Below are positions 25,434-34,287 of a DNA stretch of 45,670 nt, in pieces. The notes beneath the pieces are model-generated. The model had not been told where the DNA came from and did not search any database. It worked only from the letters and a program-made list of their open reading frames with translations. Source of the stretch: Sulfurimonas sp. GWF2_37_8 (lineage in GTDB: Bacteria > Campylobacterota > Campylobacteria > Campylobacterales > Sulfurimonadaceae). A program made the translations under genes and the position numbers. The stretch covers positions 1-45,670 of the forward strand of contig MIBW01000100.1 of NCBI GenBank assembly GCA_001829625.1. The letters run 5' to 3'. Every line of letters begins with the position of its first letter. The first letter of the stretch is position 1.

Positions 25434-26612
25434 TTGTCGCCATTTACAATACTCTATTATTTTCTAAGTGTAGCGCTCTATCTTGTAGCGCTACCATTTT
25501 TGATAATTCTCTCTTTTAAATCGAAATACAAACAATCCGTTCCATCGCGTTTTTTTCTTTTTCATAACTTACGATTTGATCTCAAAGAAGCTATTTGGTT
25601 TCATGTTTGCTCTTTAGGTGAGGCAAGAGCCCTTAAGCCTTTGCTTGAACTTCTGGGTAAAGAAGAAGTTAAAATCACGACAATTACACAAACTGGAAAT
25701 ACTGAAGCAAAAAAATATGATGCACAGGTGCGTTATCTTCCGTATGAGATATTTTTGCCGTTTTGGGTACGAAAAGAAAAAGTTCTTGTTGTACTTGAGG
25801 CTGAATTTTGGTATATGCTTTTTCATGTTGCGTTCGCAAGAGGAACAAAAATTATTCTTTTAAATGCTCGAATTTCTGAACGGAGTGCGAAGAAGTATTT
25901 GCAGTTTGCCTGGTTTTATGAGAAAATTTTATCAAAAGTGGAGATAATATTTGTACAAAGTGAAGCAGATAAAAATAGATTTTTAGCACTTGGTGCGAAA
26001 AATATAAAGGTCGTTGGTAATATAAAACTTGCTGCAAAGATAGAAAAAACAAAAGAGTATCTAAAGCCTAAGGTTGAGGTCATTGTAGCTGGAAGCACTC
26101 ATGAAGGTGAAGAAAAGAGTGTTTTACTTGCGTTTAGAGAGTATAAAAAAATACATGATGCAAAGTTAATTATTGTTCCAAGACATCCTGAGAGATTTCA
26201 AAGTGTATATGCACTTATGCAAAGTTATGCAAAGCAAAATAGTTGGAATATCTCTTTGTTTTCTCAAACGCAAAGCTTTGAAAGTGATATAATCTTAGTC
26301 GATAAAATGGGTGAGCTGAATAATATTTATGCAATCAGTGACATAGCTATACTCGGTGGTGCATTTAAAGAAGATGTTGGTGGACACAATCCGCTTGAGC
26401 CTGCACATTTTGAATGTAAAATCATTACAGGAAAGCATTTTTTTCATCAAAAGGAGCTTTTCAAATATGTGCATCATGTACAATATGTAGAAGCAGATGA
26501 AATACATAAAGCGCTTATGGAGTGTAAAAATCTACCCTCTTCCTGTGTGGAAGAGAAGATAGATTTGGACGCAGTTGTAGAAATAATACTCCGATGTAGT
26601 AAAGGAAAGTAA
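25434..26612 (+). CDS. waaA: 3-deoxy-D-manno-octulosonic acid (Kdo) transferase
   Basis: A GT30 enzyme that adds Kdo from CMP-Kdo to lipid A precursor at the inner membrane. 392 residues, TTG start. N-terminal membrane anchor YYFLSVALYLVALPFLIIL; WFHVCSLGEARALKPLLE holds the catalytic Glu of the family; GSTHEGEE and VPRHPERF are the conserved C-terminal lobe motifs; GHNPLEPA follows near 325. TTG is accepted because no other start precedes the anchor. It matches the genome neighbourhood HP0957. Confidence 0.93.
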   Translation: MSPFTILYYFLSVALYLVALPFLIILSFKSKYKQSVPSRFFLFHNLRFDLKEAIWFHVCSLGEARALKPLLELLGKEEVKITTITQTGNTEAKKYDAQVRYLPYEIFLPFWVRKEKVLVVLEAEFWYMLFHVAFARGTKIILLNARISERSAKKYLQFAWFYEKILSKVEIIFVQSEADKNRFLALGAKNIKVVGNIKLAAKIEKTKEYLKPKVEVIVAGSTHEGEEKSVLLAFREYKKIHDAKLIIVPRHPERFQSVYALMQSYAKQNSWNISLFSQTQSFESDIILVDKMGELNNIYAISDIAILGGAFKEDVGGHNPLEPAHFECKIITGKHFFHQKELFKYVHHVQYVEADEIHKALMECKNLPSSCVEEKIDLDAVVEIILRCSKGK

Positions 26613-26615
26613 AAA

Positions 26616-27350
26616 ATGGAAAAAGAAAAAGCATATAAAATCTTGGCAATTCAAGAAGGTCTCTCTAACTCAGAAGCGAAGTCTATGATTGATCGCGGTT
26701 TAGTTTATGTCGGAAATAAAAAAGTCATGATTGCCCGTGGTGATATCGATGCTAGAACAATTTTTCGCGTAGAAAAAATCGACAAAATTCGTCCTATATT
26801 TGAAAATGATGATTTGATTGTTGTTGATAAGCCTGCTCATGTCAACTCAGATGAGATTGAAAGACAGTTTAAGCCTGCGGTACTTTTACACAGACTTGAC
26901 CGTGAGACAAGTGGTGTTTTAATGCTTGTCAAAAATGAAGAATTTCGTGCTAAAGCCATCAAAGAATTTAAGCAAGATAGAGTTTATAAAGAGTATATTG
27001 CATGGGTTGAGGGAATTGTCTCAGAACCTGTAGAAGTAGATAAACCGATACTTACCCAAAAGAAAAATAATAAAGCCTATTCAAACGTCTCTTCAAAAGG
27101 CAAACCTGCTAGAACAGAAATTTTTCCAGATATCGTAAGTGCGAAGAAAACAAAGATAAAATGTATTATTCATCATGGGAGAACACACCAGATTAGAACT
27201 CACTTACGTTACATAGACCATCCAATTATCGGTGATGAGCAGTACGGCGGGCGTCGTGCAAAACGTGTGATGCTTCATGCATACAAAGTACGACTTTTAG
27301 GGATGGAATTTACAGCTCCTGAACCTAAAACATTCGTAAGTTTTGAGTAG
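26616..27350 (+). CDS. RluA-family 23S rRNA/tRNA pseudouridine synthase with S4 domain
   Basis: 244 residues. N-terminal S4-like RNA-binding part (KAYKILAIQEGLSNSEAKSMIDRGLVYVGNKKV), then the catalytic fold with LLHRLDRETSGVLMLVKNEE, whose Asp in HRLDRETSG is catalytic, and HHGRTHQIRTHLRYIDHPIIGDEQYGG. The exact uridine target cannot be read from the sequence. GGAAAG precedes ATG 26616, three bases after waaA. Confidence 0.91.
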   Translation: MEKEKAYKILAIQEGLSNSEAKSMIDRGLVYVGNKKVMIARGDIDARTIFRVEKIDKIRPIFENDDLIVVDKPAHVNSDEIERQFKPAVLLHRLDRETSGVLMLVKNEEFRAKAIKEFKQDRVYKEYIAWVEGIVSEPVEVDKPILTQKKNNKAYSNVSSKGKPARTEIFPDIVSAKKTKIKCIIHHGRTHQIRTHLRYIDHPIIGDEQYGGRRAKRVMLHAYKVRLLGMEFTAPEPKTFVSFE

Positions 27351-27379
27351 CTTAAAGAAAAATAAAAGCAAGTTTTAGA

Positions 27380-27385
27380 TAAAAT
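27380..27385 (+). promoter_or_regulatory. Candidate -10 box of ffh
   Basis: TAAAAT 42 bases ahead of ATG 27427, in the only sizeable gap between rluA-like and ffh. A clear GGAGAG ribosome site follows it. Confidence 0.4.
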
Positions 27386-27426
27386 TCGCAACTTTTTACA
27401 TCCAAAAAATAAGAGGAGAGAGTCTC

Positions 27427-28773
27427 ATGTTTGATACATTAACAGAGTCATTTACAAGTGCTATTAAAAAAATTCGTTTTCATGATGATGATAAAGCTCT
27501 CTCCAAGGCACTTGCTGAGCTCAAAAAAAACTTATTGCGTGCGGATGTAAATCATAAAGTCGTAAAAGAGCTGATTGATAAAGTTCAATATGAGACAAAA
27601 CTCAGAGGAATAGGAAAAGATCAGTTCTTAATCGCGCTAAAATCCTCCCTTCATGAGCTGCTAGAAATTGGAGGAAGCAAAGGATTTGTTTTTGCTCCAA
27701 ATCCTCCAACAGTAATCCTTATGACAGGACTTCAAGGTTCTGGTAAGACTACGACAACGGGAAAACTTGCCAATTATTTAAAAAATAAGCAAAAAAAAGT
27801 GCTTGTTGTAGCGGCTGACTTGCAGCGTTTAGCAGCAGTTGAGCAGTTACGCCAGATTACAGCGCAGATAGGTGTGGAGCTTTTTGAAGATGAAAGCACA
27901 AAAAATCCTGTAGAAGTTGTAAACGCAGCCCTTAAAAAAGCAAAAAGTGGTATTTATGATGTAGTTTTAATAGATACAGCTGGGCGCTTGGCTATTGATG
28001 AAGCACTTATGCAAGAGCTTTCTGATGTCAAAAAGGCAGCACAGCCACATGAAATTTTTTATGTAGCCGACTCAATGACAGGGCAGGATGCTATTAAAAC
28101 TGCGGAAGTTTTTAAAGAAAAGATAGGTATTCACGGAGTTATTTTAAGCAAATATGATGGAGACTCAAAAGGCGGTGTTGCTTTAGGTCTCTCATCACAA
28201 GTACAAGTTCCTTTGCGTTTTATCGGTAGCGGTGAGAAGATGGAAGACTTGGAAGTTTTTCTCCCTGAGCGTGTTATAAGTCGTCTCATGGGCTTTGGTG
28301 ACATTGAAGGTCTTGCTGAAAAAACTGCTTCTATAATCGATGAAAAACAGGCGAAAAAACTGACTAAAAAGATTCAAAAAGGGCAGTTTAACTTCAATGA
28401 CTTTTTAGAGCAGATGGAAAGTATGAAAAAAATGGGAAGTATGAGCTCTATTATGGGGATGATTCCAGGTATGGGAAATATGTCAAAAGCTATTAAAGAT
28501 TTTGATTTTGAAAACTCATCGGAGCTTAAAAATATCCGGGCCATGGTCTCTTCAATGACTTTAAAAGAGAGAGAAGATCCAGATCTTTTGAATGCCTCTC
28601 GTAAACAAAGAATAGCAATAGGGTGTGGTTTGACACAGGTTGAAATAAACAGAATGATCAAGCAGTTTAAAAATGCAGGCAAAATGGCGAAAAAGTTCTC
28701 AGGTCCAAAAGGAATGAAAGATCTTCAAGCAATGATGGGTCAGATGGGCGGTGCAGGAGCACTCCGAAGATAG
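27427..28773 (+). CDS. ffh: Signal recognition particle protein Ffh
   Basis: The SRP GTPase that, with 4.5S RNA and FtsY, targets inner-membrane proteins. 448 residues: N domain helices, G domain with GLQGSGKTTTTGKLA (P-loop), DLQRLAAVEQL (with L in the usual DxxRxAA), IDTAGRLAID and LSKYDGDSKGG, then the Met-rich M domain (QMESMKKMGSMSSIMGMIPGMGNMSKAI). The M-domain end is rich in Gly/Met, as usual. No 4.5S RNA gene is recognisable nearby. Confidence 0.96.
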   Translation: MFDTLTESFTSAIKKIRFHDDDKALSKALAELKKNLLRADVNHKVVKELIDKVQYETKLRGIGKDQFLIALKSSLHELLEIGGSKGFVFAPNPPTVILMTGLQGSGKTTTTGKLANYLKNKQKKVLVVAADLQRLAAVEQLRQITAQIGVELFEDESTKNPVEVVNAALKKAKSGIYDVVLIDTAGRLAIDEALMQELSDVKKAAQPHEIFYVADSMTGQDAIKTAEVFKEKIGIHGVILSKYDGDSKGGVALGLSSQVQVPLRFIGSGEKMEDLEVFLPERVISRLMGFGDIEGLAEKTASIIDEKQAKKLTKKIQKGQFNFNDFLEQMESMKKMGSMSSIMGMIPGMGNMSKAIKDFDFENSSELKNIRAMVSSMTLKEREDPDLLNASRKQRIAIGCGLTQVEINRMIKQFKNAGKMAKKFSGPKGMKDLQAMMGQMGGAGALRR

Positions 28774-28780
28774 AAACTTC

Positions 28781-28798
28781 ACTTTACAAATGTAAAGT
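28781..28798 (+). terminator. Hairpin after ffh, possible weak terminator
   Basis: ACTTTAC-AAAT-GTAAAGT, a perfect seven-pair stem eight bases after the ffh stop. It is followed by TATG rather than a T-run, so it may be a processing or attenuating hairpin between ffh and rpsP. Confidence 0.4.
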
Positions 28799-28854
28799 TA
28801 TGTGCTTGGATAAGCTTATAACTCTGCATTTAGGTGCAAAATTTAACATATACA

Positions 28855-28875
28855 GCTAGTTGAAATATAACTAGC
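28855..28875 (+). promoter_or_regulatory. Leader hairpin ahead of rpsP
   Basis: GCTAGTT-GAAATAT-AACTAGC, a perfect seven-pair stem with a seven-base loop, ending eight bases before the GAAGGA ribosome site of rpsP. Its position suits translational or ribosomal-protein feedback, which is inference. Confidence 0.45.
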
Positions 28876-28892
28876 GCAGAGAAGGACACAAC

Positions 28893-29123
28893 ATGGCAAC
28901 AGTAATTCGCCTCACTAGAATGGGAAGAAAAAAACAACCTTTTTATCGTATCGCGGTAACAGATTCACGTAAGCGTAGAGATGGCGGTTGGATTGAACTA
29001 ATCGGTCACTACAATCCGATGAATGATGAAAAAACTATGGTAGTTGATGCTGAGAGATTAGACTACTGGTTAAGCGTTGGCGCTACAATGAGCGATCGCG
29101 TTAAAAAGATTACTGGTCGCTAA
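28893..29123 (+). CDS. rpsP: 30S ribosomal protein S16
   Basis: 76 residues, [42 protein letters not shown], the complete S16 signature. GAAGGA lies a few bases before the ATG. It leads the classical rpsP-khpA-rimM-trmD-rplS operon; a seven-pair hairpin lies in its leader. Confidence 0.97.
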   Translation: MATVIRLTRMGRKKQPFYRIAVTDSRKRRDGGWIELIGHYNPMNDEKTMVVDAERLDYWLSVGATMSDRVKKITGR

Positions 29124-29125
29124 TT

Positions 29126-29362
29126 ATGATATCTGATTTTGTCGCTCATTTTGCAAAGCTGATAGCTTCGTATCCTGAAGATGTGAGAGTTGAAGTAAAG
29201 CAAGGCGATGAAATATCTGAAATAATTCTTTATGCCAATCAAGCTGATATTGGTAAATTGATAGGTAAAGAAGGCAAAATGATTGGTGCAATCAAAACAG
29301 TTATTTCTGGCTGTAAAGCAAAAGATGGTATGAGTTACCGTATAAATGTCGAAGCAGTTTAA
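29126..29362 (+). CDS. khpA: KH-domain RNA-binding protein KhpA
   Basis: 78 residues with the KH core IGKLIGKEGKMIGAIKTVISGCKAKDG (GKEG as GxxG loop). Small single-KH proteins in this operon position bind diverse RNAs. Two bases after rpsP, without its own clear ribosome site, so it is probably coupled; the end overlaps rimM by 17 bases. Confidence 0.92.
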   Translation: MISDFVAHFAKLIASYPEDVRVEVKQGDEISEIILYANQADIGKLIGKEGKMIGAIKTVISGCKAKDGMSYRINVEAV

Positions 29363-29891
29363 AGATAACGAACTTCTCCATATAGCAACAATAGGTAAAA
29401 CTGTTGGTTTGAAGGGTGATTTGAAGTTTCATATTCATTGTGATTTTCCTGAACAATTTAAAAGTGGAGCATCTTTTTTATTACAAAATCAAGAAAAAAT
29501 TATTCTTGAAAGCGTAAACCACGAAAGAGGTCTCATTAGAATTGCGGGAGTCACAAATCCAGAAGATGCAAAGAAATTTACGAATGCGCATCTTTTTACA
29601 ACGCATGAAGATACTAAAAAATCTTGTCATCTTGAAGATGGACAATTTTTTTGGTTTGATATTATTGGTTGTAGTGTTTATGAGAATGATCTACTGCTTG
29701 GAGTGGTTGAAGAAGTTGAGCGTATTGCGATAAGTGATTATTTAAATATTGTAACAAGTGAAGATCTTCTTAAAAAAGATCTTGCTAAAAGTTTTTTAAT
29801 TCCTTATCAGAAGCCATTTATTGTAAAAACAGATATAGATAAAAAGATTATAGTAGTAAGTGGCGGTTTAGATATTCTAGAAGCTTCCTGA
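29346..29891 (+). CDS. rimM: 16S rRNA processing protein RimM
   Basis: 181 residues. The start [27 protein letters not shown] is the N-terminal RimM beta-barrel; residues ~95-175 form the PRC-barrel ([25 protein letters not shown]...[19 protein letters not shown]). It binds S19 during 30S head assembly. The gene overlaps khpA at its start and trmD by one base. Confidence 0.92.
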   Translation: MSKQFKDNELLHIATIGKTVGLKGDLKFHIHCDFPEQFKSGASFLLQNQEKIILESVNHERGLIRIAGVTNPEDAKKFTNAHLFTTHEDTKKSCHLEDGQFFWFDIIGCSVYENDLLLGVVEEVERIAISDYLNIVTSEDLLKKDLAKSFLIPYQKPFIVKTDIDKKIIVVSGGLDILEAS

Positions 29892-30595
29892 TGAAATTTA
29901 CTTTTGTAACACTTTTTTCAAACCTTATAGAAGGGTATTTTCAAGACTCTATTTTAAAAAGAGCTATTGATAAAAATCTTTTGGAAATTGAATATCTCAA
30001 TCCAAGAGATTTTAGTGAAAATAAACACTCTAAAGTTGATGACACCGCTGTGGGTGGTGGAGCTGGGATGGTTATGAATCCGCAACCTCTTTTTGACTCC
30101 TTAAAAAAGTTAAAAAGAGAGGATAAAGATGTTCATATCATTTTTCTTACACCCGTTGCAAAACCTTTTAGACAAAGTGATGCTAAACGGTTGGCAAAAA
30201 AAGAGCATATTGCGTTTGTCAGCGGTAGATATGAAGGTATAGACGAAAGAGTTATAGAAGAGTTTGCGGATGAAGTTTTTAGTATCGGTGATTATATCTT
30301 AACGGGTGGCGAACTAGCCTCTTTAGTTATTTGCGATGCTGTTTCGAGAAACATAGAAGGTGTTTTGGGAAATAGCAGCTCTTTGGAAATTGAAAGTTTT
30401 GAGACGCCTCTTTTAGAAGCGCCATCATTTTCAAAACCACAAGAATACGAAAATAGCAGTGTTCCATCAGAATACTTAAAGGGAAATCATAGTAATATTC
30501 GCTCAATAAAATTAGCCCTGTCTGAATGTAAAACGAAATTTTTCAGACCAGAGCAGCTATTAAAGCATAGAATAAGGAAATCTTATGAGAAATAA
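29891..30595 (+). CDS. trmD: tRNA (guanine-37-N1)-methyltransferase
   Basis: A SPOUT methylase that makes m1G37 in tRNAs with a G before the anticodon, preventing frameshifting. 234 residues: [75 protein letters not shown] (the knot). Slightly shorter at the C-terminus than enterobacterial TrmD. Overlaps rplS by 11 bases. Confidence 0.96.
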   Translation: MKFTFVTLFSNLIEGYFQDSILKRAIDKNLLEIEYLNPRDFSENKHSKVDDTAVGGGAGMVMNPQPLFDSLKKLKREDKDVHIIFLTPVAKPFRQSDAKRLAKKEHIAFVSGRYEGIDERVIEEFADEVFSIGDYILTGGELASLVICDAVSRNIEGVLGNSSSLEIESFETPLLEAPSFSKPQEYENSSVPSEYLKGNHSNIRSIKLALSECKTKFFRPEQLLKHRIRKSYEK

Positions 30596-30944
30596 GTATA
30601 TAGAAAACTTTGAAAAAGCACAACTTGCAGAGAAAACTCTTCCAGACTTTCGTGCAGGTGATACTGTTCGTTTAGCAGTAAAAATTAAAGAAGGTGACAA
30701 AACTCGTATCCAAGCATACGAAGGTGTTTGTATATCAAAAAGAGGTCAAGGAACAGGTAAAACTATTACTGTTCGTAAGATCGGTGCAAATAGTATTGGA
30801 ATAGAAAGAATATTCCCAATTTACAGTGATTCAATCGATGAAATTACAGTTATTCGTCGCGGTCGTGTTCGTCGTGCGAAACTGTTTTATCTTCGTGAAC
30901 TTGCTGGTAAAAAAGCACGTATTAAAGAACTTAGAAGAAAATAA
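30585..30944 (+). CDS. rplS: 50S ribosomal protein L19
   Basis: 119 residues; [89 protein letters not shown]. Standard length. It begins inside trmD and closes the translation operon, with a hairpin that spans its stop codon. Confidence 0.97.
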   Translation: MRNKYIENFEKAQLAEKTLPDFRAGDTVRLAVKIKEGDKTRIQAYEGVCISKRGQGTGKTITVRKIGANSIGIERIFPIYSDSIDEITVIRRGRVRRAKLFYLRELAGKKARIKELRRK

Positions 30945-30952
30945 TTCTTCTA
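30932..30952 (+). terminator. Hairpin spanning the rplS stop codon
   Basis: TAGAAGAA-AATAA-TTCTTCTA, a perfect eight-pair stem with the TAA stop in the loop. It is followed by a pyrimidine-rich but not U-only stretch (CCTTTCTTCTCTC), so it may be the operon's end or a stabilising 3' structure. Confidence 0.55.
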
Positions 30953-31057
30953 GGCTCTACCCTTTCTTCTCTCAACTTAAACTTCCAAAATTTTTATTAA
31001 AACGCAACTAAGCTTAAAACTACTCCCATCTTTAAAGAGTTTGTGAAAAAAAATAGT

Positions 31058-31063
31058 TATAAT
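31058..31063 (+). promoter_or_regulatory. -10 box of the pabA/trpG-like gene
   Basis: TATAAT; expected transcription start near 31070, downstream of the ORF-track start (31062). This favours the second start codon at 31092. Confidence 0.55.
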
Positions 31064-31091
31064 GCCTCACTTAAGAAAAGGAACCGCGTTT

Positions 31092-31661
31092 ATGATTTTA
31101 ATGATAGACAATTATGATAGTTTTACATACAATATCGTTCAATACTGCAGGGAACTCGGTGCTGATTTAAAGATAATTAGAAATGATGAAATGAGTATTG
31201 AAGAAATCGAAAAACTTCATCCTCAAAAGATAATCATATCTCCTGGTCCTGCAACACCCGACGATGCTGGGGTTACTTTAGAAGTTATTAAACACTTCAA
31301 AGATAAAGTACCAATTTTAGGTATATGTTTGGGGCATCAAAGTATTGCTCAAGTATTTGGTGCAAATGTGGTGCGTGCAAAAAATATGATGCATGGTAAA
31401 GTTTCTAAGATGAAAAGAACGACTGAGTGCGAAATATTTAAGGATTTGCCAGAAGTATTTAATGCAACAAGATATCATTCTCTTATCGTTGAAAAAGAAG
31501 ATCTTCCTGAAAGTATTGAGCCAACCGCATATAGTGAGGATGATCATGAGATAATGGCATTGAAGATAAAAGATAAAGAGATATACGGTGTACAGTTTCA
31601 TCCTGAATCTATCATGAGTGAGTATGGGCATGAAATAATAGGGAACTTTTTAAATATATGA
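31092..31661 (+). CDS. Aminodeoxychorismate/anthranilate synthase glutamine amidotransferase subunit
   Basis: A class I glutamine amidotransferase that supplies ammonia for p-aminobenzoate or anthranilate. 189 residues from ATG 31092, chosen because MILMIDNYDSFTYNIVQYCRELGA is the standard PabA/TrpG start, AGGAA lies upstream and a TATAAT overlaps the longer track start. The catalytic Cys is in LGICLGHQSIAQVFG and the His in YGVQFHPESIMSEYG. No trp genes or chorismate-binding partner lie next to it; standing alone, a shared or folate (PabA) role is plausible, together with the PabC-like gene at 16028. Confidence 0.88.
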   Translation: MILMIDNYDSFTYNIVQYCRELGADLKIIRNDEMSIEEIEKLHPQKIIISPGPATPDDAGVTLEVIKHFKDKVPILGICLGHQSIAQVFGANVVRAKNMMHGKVSKMKRTTECEIFKDLPEVFNATRYHSLIVEKEDLPESIEPTAYSEDDHEIMALKIKDKEIYGVQFHPESIMSEYGHEIIGNFLNI

Positions 31662-32854
31662 TATCTAGATTCATCTTATTCCTAATCTTAGGAGTAGATG
31701 CGCTTGTGCTCTTGCTTCAAACTTCCGAAATATCCATCTCTTACGATGAAGCCCGACTGCTTTATGGTGACACTTCTTTTTTACAACTCTTTATCAAAAC
31801 TTCTTTTTATTTTTTTGGTCAAAATGATTTTGGCCTGCGTTTACCAATGATTGCCCTGCATATATCAAGTGCACTTTTATTATATGAAATTTCCAAAAAA
31901 TATTTAATTGATGTTTGGAGCAGGTTATGGCTCGTAGTTGTTTTTGTGCTTCTTCCCGGTGTGATAAGTTCAGCGATACTTTTTAATAGTGCTGGATTAG
32001 TTATCTTTGGTCTTCTCGTATTTGTCTATATATATGAAAATTACGCAACCAATGTGCAGTATCTGTTTTTATTGATGTTATGCCTCATTGATAGTGATTT
32101 TGCATATCTTTTTCTTGCACTGTTTTTCTATGGGCTTTACACAAAAGATAAAGTAATGGTCGCAATAAGCAGTGTACTGTTTTTGTCGAATATCTATTAT
32201 TACGGCTTAGATATTTATGGAATGCCAAGCGGATATTTTTTAGATATTATGGGGATCTATGCAGCAGTATTTACCCCGATAGTATTTATTTATATATTTT
32301 ATGTTCTTTATAGAAGATATGTTACAAAAGATATTGATTTATTGTGGTTTATAGCCACCACAGCTTTCATCTTTTCTATTTTACTTTCATTTAGACAAAG
32401 AGTCGATATAGAGCATTTTGCTCCTTATGTTATTTTGGCTCTTCCACTTGCAGCAAGAACTTTTATCAATTCTTATCGTGTTAGGCTAAAGGTTTTTAGG
32501 GGAAGTTACAGAAATATATTTACTGTTTCTTTGATTTTTTTATTATGCAATGCTTTACTTGTATTTTTCAATAAGGAGCTTTACCTATTTATTGAAAATC
32601 CAAACACACATTTTGCGTATAAGATGCATGTTGCAAAAGAAGTTGCTACAAAACTTCATGAACAAAAGATAGATTGTATTCAAACAGACAAAGAGCTTGC
32701 CTTGCGTTTACGATTTTATGGTGTGCATAATTGTGACTCGTATATTTTAAAAGAAAAAGAGCTCAATGATGTTTCAGAAGAAAATAGTGTAACGATAAGT
32801 TACAGAAATAAGCATATTTTTAATTATTGTGTTACAAAAATTAACAAATTATAA
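31658..32854 (+). CDS. Multi-pass GT-C-like glycosyltransferase or membrane protein
   Basis: 398 residues with about nine or ten hydrophobic helices up to residue ~320 and a short soluble tail. Near the start SISYDEARLLYGD, followed by a helix and FGLRLPMIALHISSALLLYE, resembles the ArnT/PMT (GT-C) plan: an acidic motif in the first periplasmic loop, then an R.P helix. Such enzymes move sugars from polyprenyl-phosphate carriers at the inner membrane. Length is below the usual 500+ residues of ArnT, so substrate and even activity are open. The ATG overlaps the previous gene's stop as ATGA. Not assigned beyond the fold. Confidence 0.6.
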   Translation: MISRFILFLILGVDALVLLLQTSEISISYDEARLLYGDTSFLQLFIKTSFYFFGQNDFGLRLPMIALHISSALLLYEISKKYLIDVWSRLWLVVVFVLLPGVISSAILFNSAGLVIFGLLVFVYIYENYATNVQYLFLLMLCLIDSDFAYLFLALFFYGLYTKDKVMVAISSVLFLSNIYYYGLDIYGMPSGYFLDIMGIYAAVFTPIVFIYIFYVLYRRYVTKDIDLLWFIATTAFIFSILLSFRQRVDIEHFAPYVILALPLAARTFINSYRVRLKVFRGSYRNIFTVSLIFLLCNALLVFFNKELYLFIENPNTHFAYKMHVAKEVATKLHEQKIDCIQTDKELALRLRFYGVHNCDSYILKEKELNDVSEENSVTISYRNKHIFNYCVTKINKL

Positions 32855-32905
32855 ATCTAATGAATACTTACTATAAACTGAAGATATTCCAAACAAAGAA
32901 TGTGT

Positions 32906-32911
32906 TAAAAT
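32906..32911 (+). promoter_or_regulatory. Candidate -10 box of aclBA
   Basis: TAAAAT about 30 bases before ATG 32941, followed by an AAACGCA repeat motif at 32912-32918 and by a GGGAG ribosome site. Confidence 0.4.
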
Positions 32912-32940
32912 AAACGCAAATATCAATACAGGGAGTTTAG

Positions 32941-34278
32941 ATGGCTCAAAAAGCGATACGAGAATATGATGCTAAGTCGATTTTAGCAAAACACTGGGAT
33001 AAATATTTTCCAAATTTTACTTATGCGTACGAGACGGTTATGGTTCAAAATGGATTGGAGCTTGCTGCAATAGCAAAAGATAAAAAATGGTTAAATGAAA
33101 AAGCACTAGTTGCTAAGCCAGATATGTTGTTTGGTAAAAGAGGTAAGAATGGTCTAGTTCTCTTTAGGGACACGAAGCCAGGAGATGTTTCTTTATCAAA
33201 AGCAACCTCATGGATAGATGAAAAATCATCAACTGAACAGTCCGTATATTTTTCATTTGATGGTGAAACACCAACAGGTGATGCGAAAACAGATATGTTG
33301 ACGCACTTTGTAGTAGAACCATTTACACCACATGCACAAGAAGAAGAGTACTATATCTCTGCTACAGTTGTTGGCGATAACGATATGTTATATATGTCAG
33401 CCGAAGGTGGGATGGAAGTTGAAGAGGGTTGGGACGAAAAAGTTACTGAAGTGGCTTTTGCAATCACAGATACTGAAGAAGAGATAGCTGCAAAAATTAG
33501 AGCAAATATACCTGCTGATGTTGCAGCTGCTGATAAAGAAAAATTTGCAGATTTTGCAATCGGTTTTTTTAGAGCGTATAGAGAATTAAACTTTGCATAC
33601 TTAGAGATTAATCCTTTTGTAATGCAAGGAAATAAAATCGAGCTTCTTGATATGGTCGCAAAACTTGATGATACTGCTGGATTTATGATGAAAGAAGAAT
33701 GGGGCGATGTTGAATACCCTACTTCATTTGGTATGGAAGAAAAATCTCCTGAAGTTTTAGCTATAGAAGATGCTGATAGTAAATCAGGTGCTTCGTTAAA
33801 ACTTACAATTTTAAAGCCAGAAGCCAGAATCTGGACGATGGTTGCAGGTGGTGGTGCTTCAGTTGTTTATGCTGATACAATTGCTGATTTGGCTGGTATT
33901 GACGACCTTGCAAATTATGGTGAGTATTCAGGTGGTCCAACTACAAGTGAAACAAAATTTTATGCAGATACTTTAATTGATCTTATGACAAGAGTTCCAG
34001 ACAAAGATGACAGACCAAAAATCTTAATTATTGGTGGAGCAATTGCCAACTTTACTGATGTTGCAAAAACTTTTACAGGCATTATTCAGTCATTTGAGAC
34101 ATATGCAGATAAAATGAAAGAGCATAAAGTAAAAACATATGTAAGACGTGGCGGACCAAATTATGAAAAAGGTCTTAAAGATATTAAAGAAGCAGCAGAT
34201 AGATTAGGTCTTTATATAGAAGTTTATGGGCCTGAAACTCACGTAACTGATATCGTGCGTATGGCACTAGCGAAGTAA
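32941..34278 (+). CDS. aclB: ATP citrate lyase subunit beta (AclB)
   Basis: With AclA it cleaves citrate plus CoA and ATP into acetyl-CoA and oxaloacetate, the key step of the reductive TCA cycle for CO2 fixation. 445 residues. N-terminal ATP-grasp part (KSILAKHWDKYFPNFTYAYETV..., YLEINPFVM near 220, a nucleotide/Mg site), then the citrate-binding part with ARIWTMVAGGGASVVYADTIADL, LANYGEYSGGPT and VRRGGPNYEKGLKDIK. The WTMVAGGG and RRGGPNY segments are well-known AclB signatures. GGGAG precedes ATG 32941. Nine bases separate it from aclA. Confidence 0.96.
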   Translation: MAQKAIREYDAKSILAKHWDKYFPNFTYAYETVMVQNGLELAAIAKDKKWLNEKALVAKPDMLFGKRGKNGLVLFRDTKPGDVSLSKATSWIDEKSSTEQSVYFSFDGETPTGDAKTDMLTHFVVEPFTPHAQEEEYYISATVVGDNDMLYMSAEGGMEVEEGWDEKVTEVAFAITDTEEEIAAKIRANIPADVAAADKEKFADFAIGFFRAYRELNFAYLEINPFVMQGNKIELLDMVAKLDDTAGFMMKEEWGDVEYPTSFGMEEKSPEVLAIEDADSKSGASLKLTILKPEARIWTMVAGGGASVVYADTIADLAGIDDLANYGEYSGGPTTSETKFYADTLIDLMTRVPDKDDRPKILIIGGAIANFTDVAKTFTGIIQSFETYADKMKEHKVKTYVRRGGPNYEKGLKDIKEAADRLGLYIEVYGPETHVTDIVRMALAK

Positions 34279-34287
34279 GGGGAAAAG

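Noticed and set aside
27351-28892. 4.5S (SRP) RNA next to ffh
   Set aside because: The flanking gaps are 76 and 119 bases and contain only promoter and hairpin elements, without the conserved GGAA-loop stem.
31062-31091. Upstream ATG for the amidotransferase
   Set aside because: It overlaps the TATAAT box and adds ten residues not seen in PabA/TrpG.
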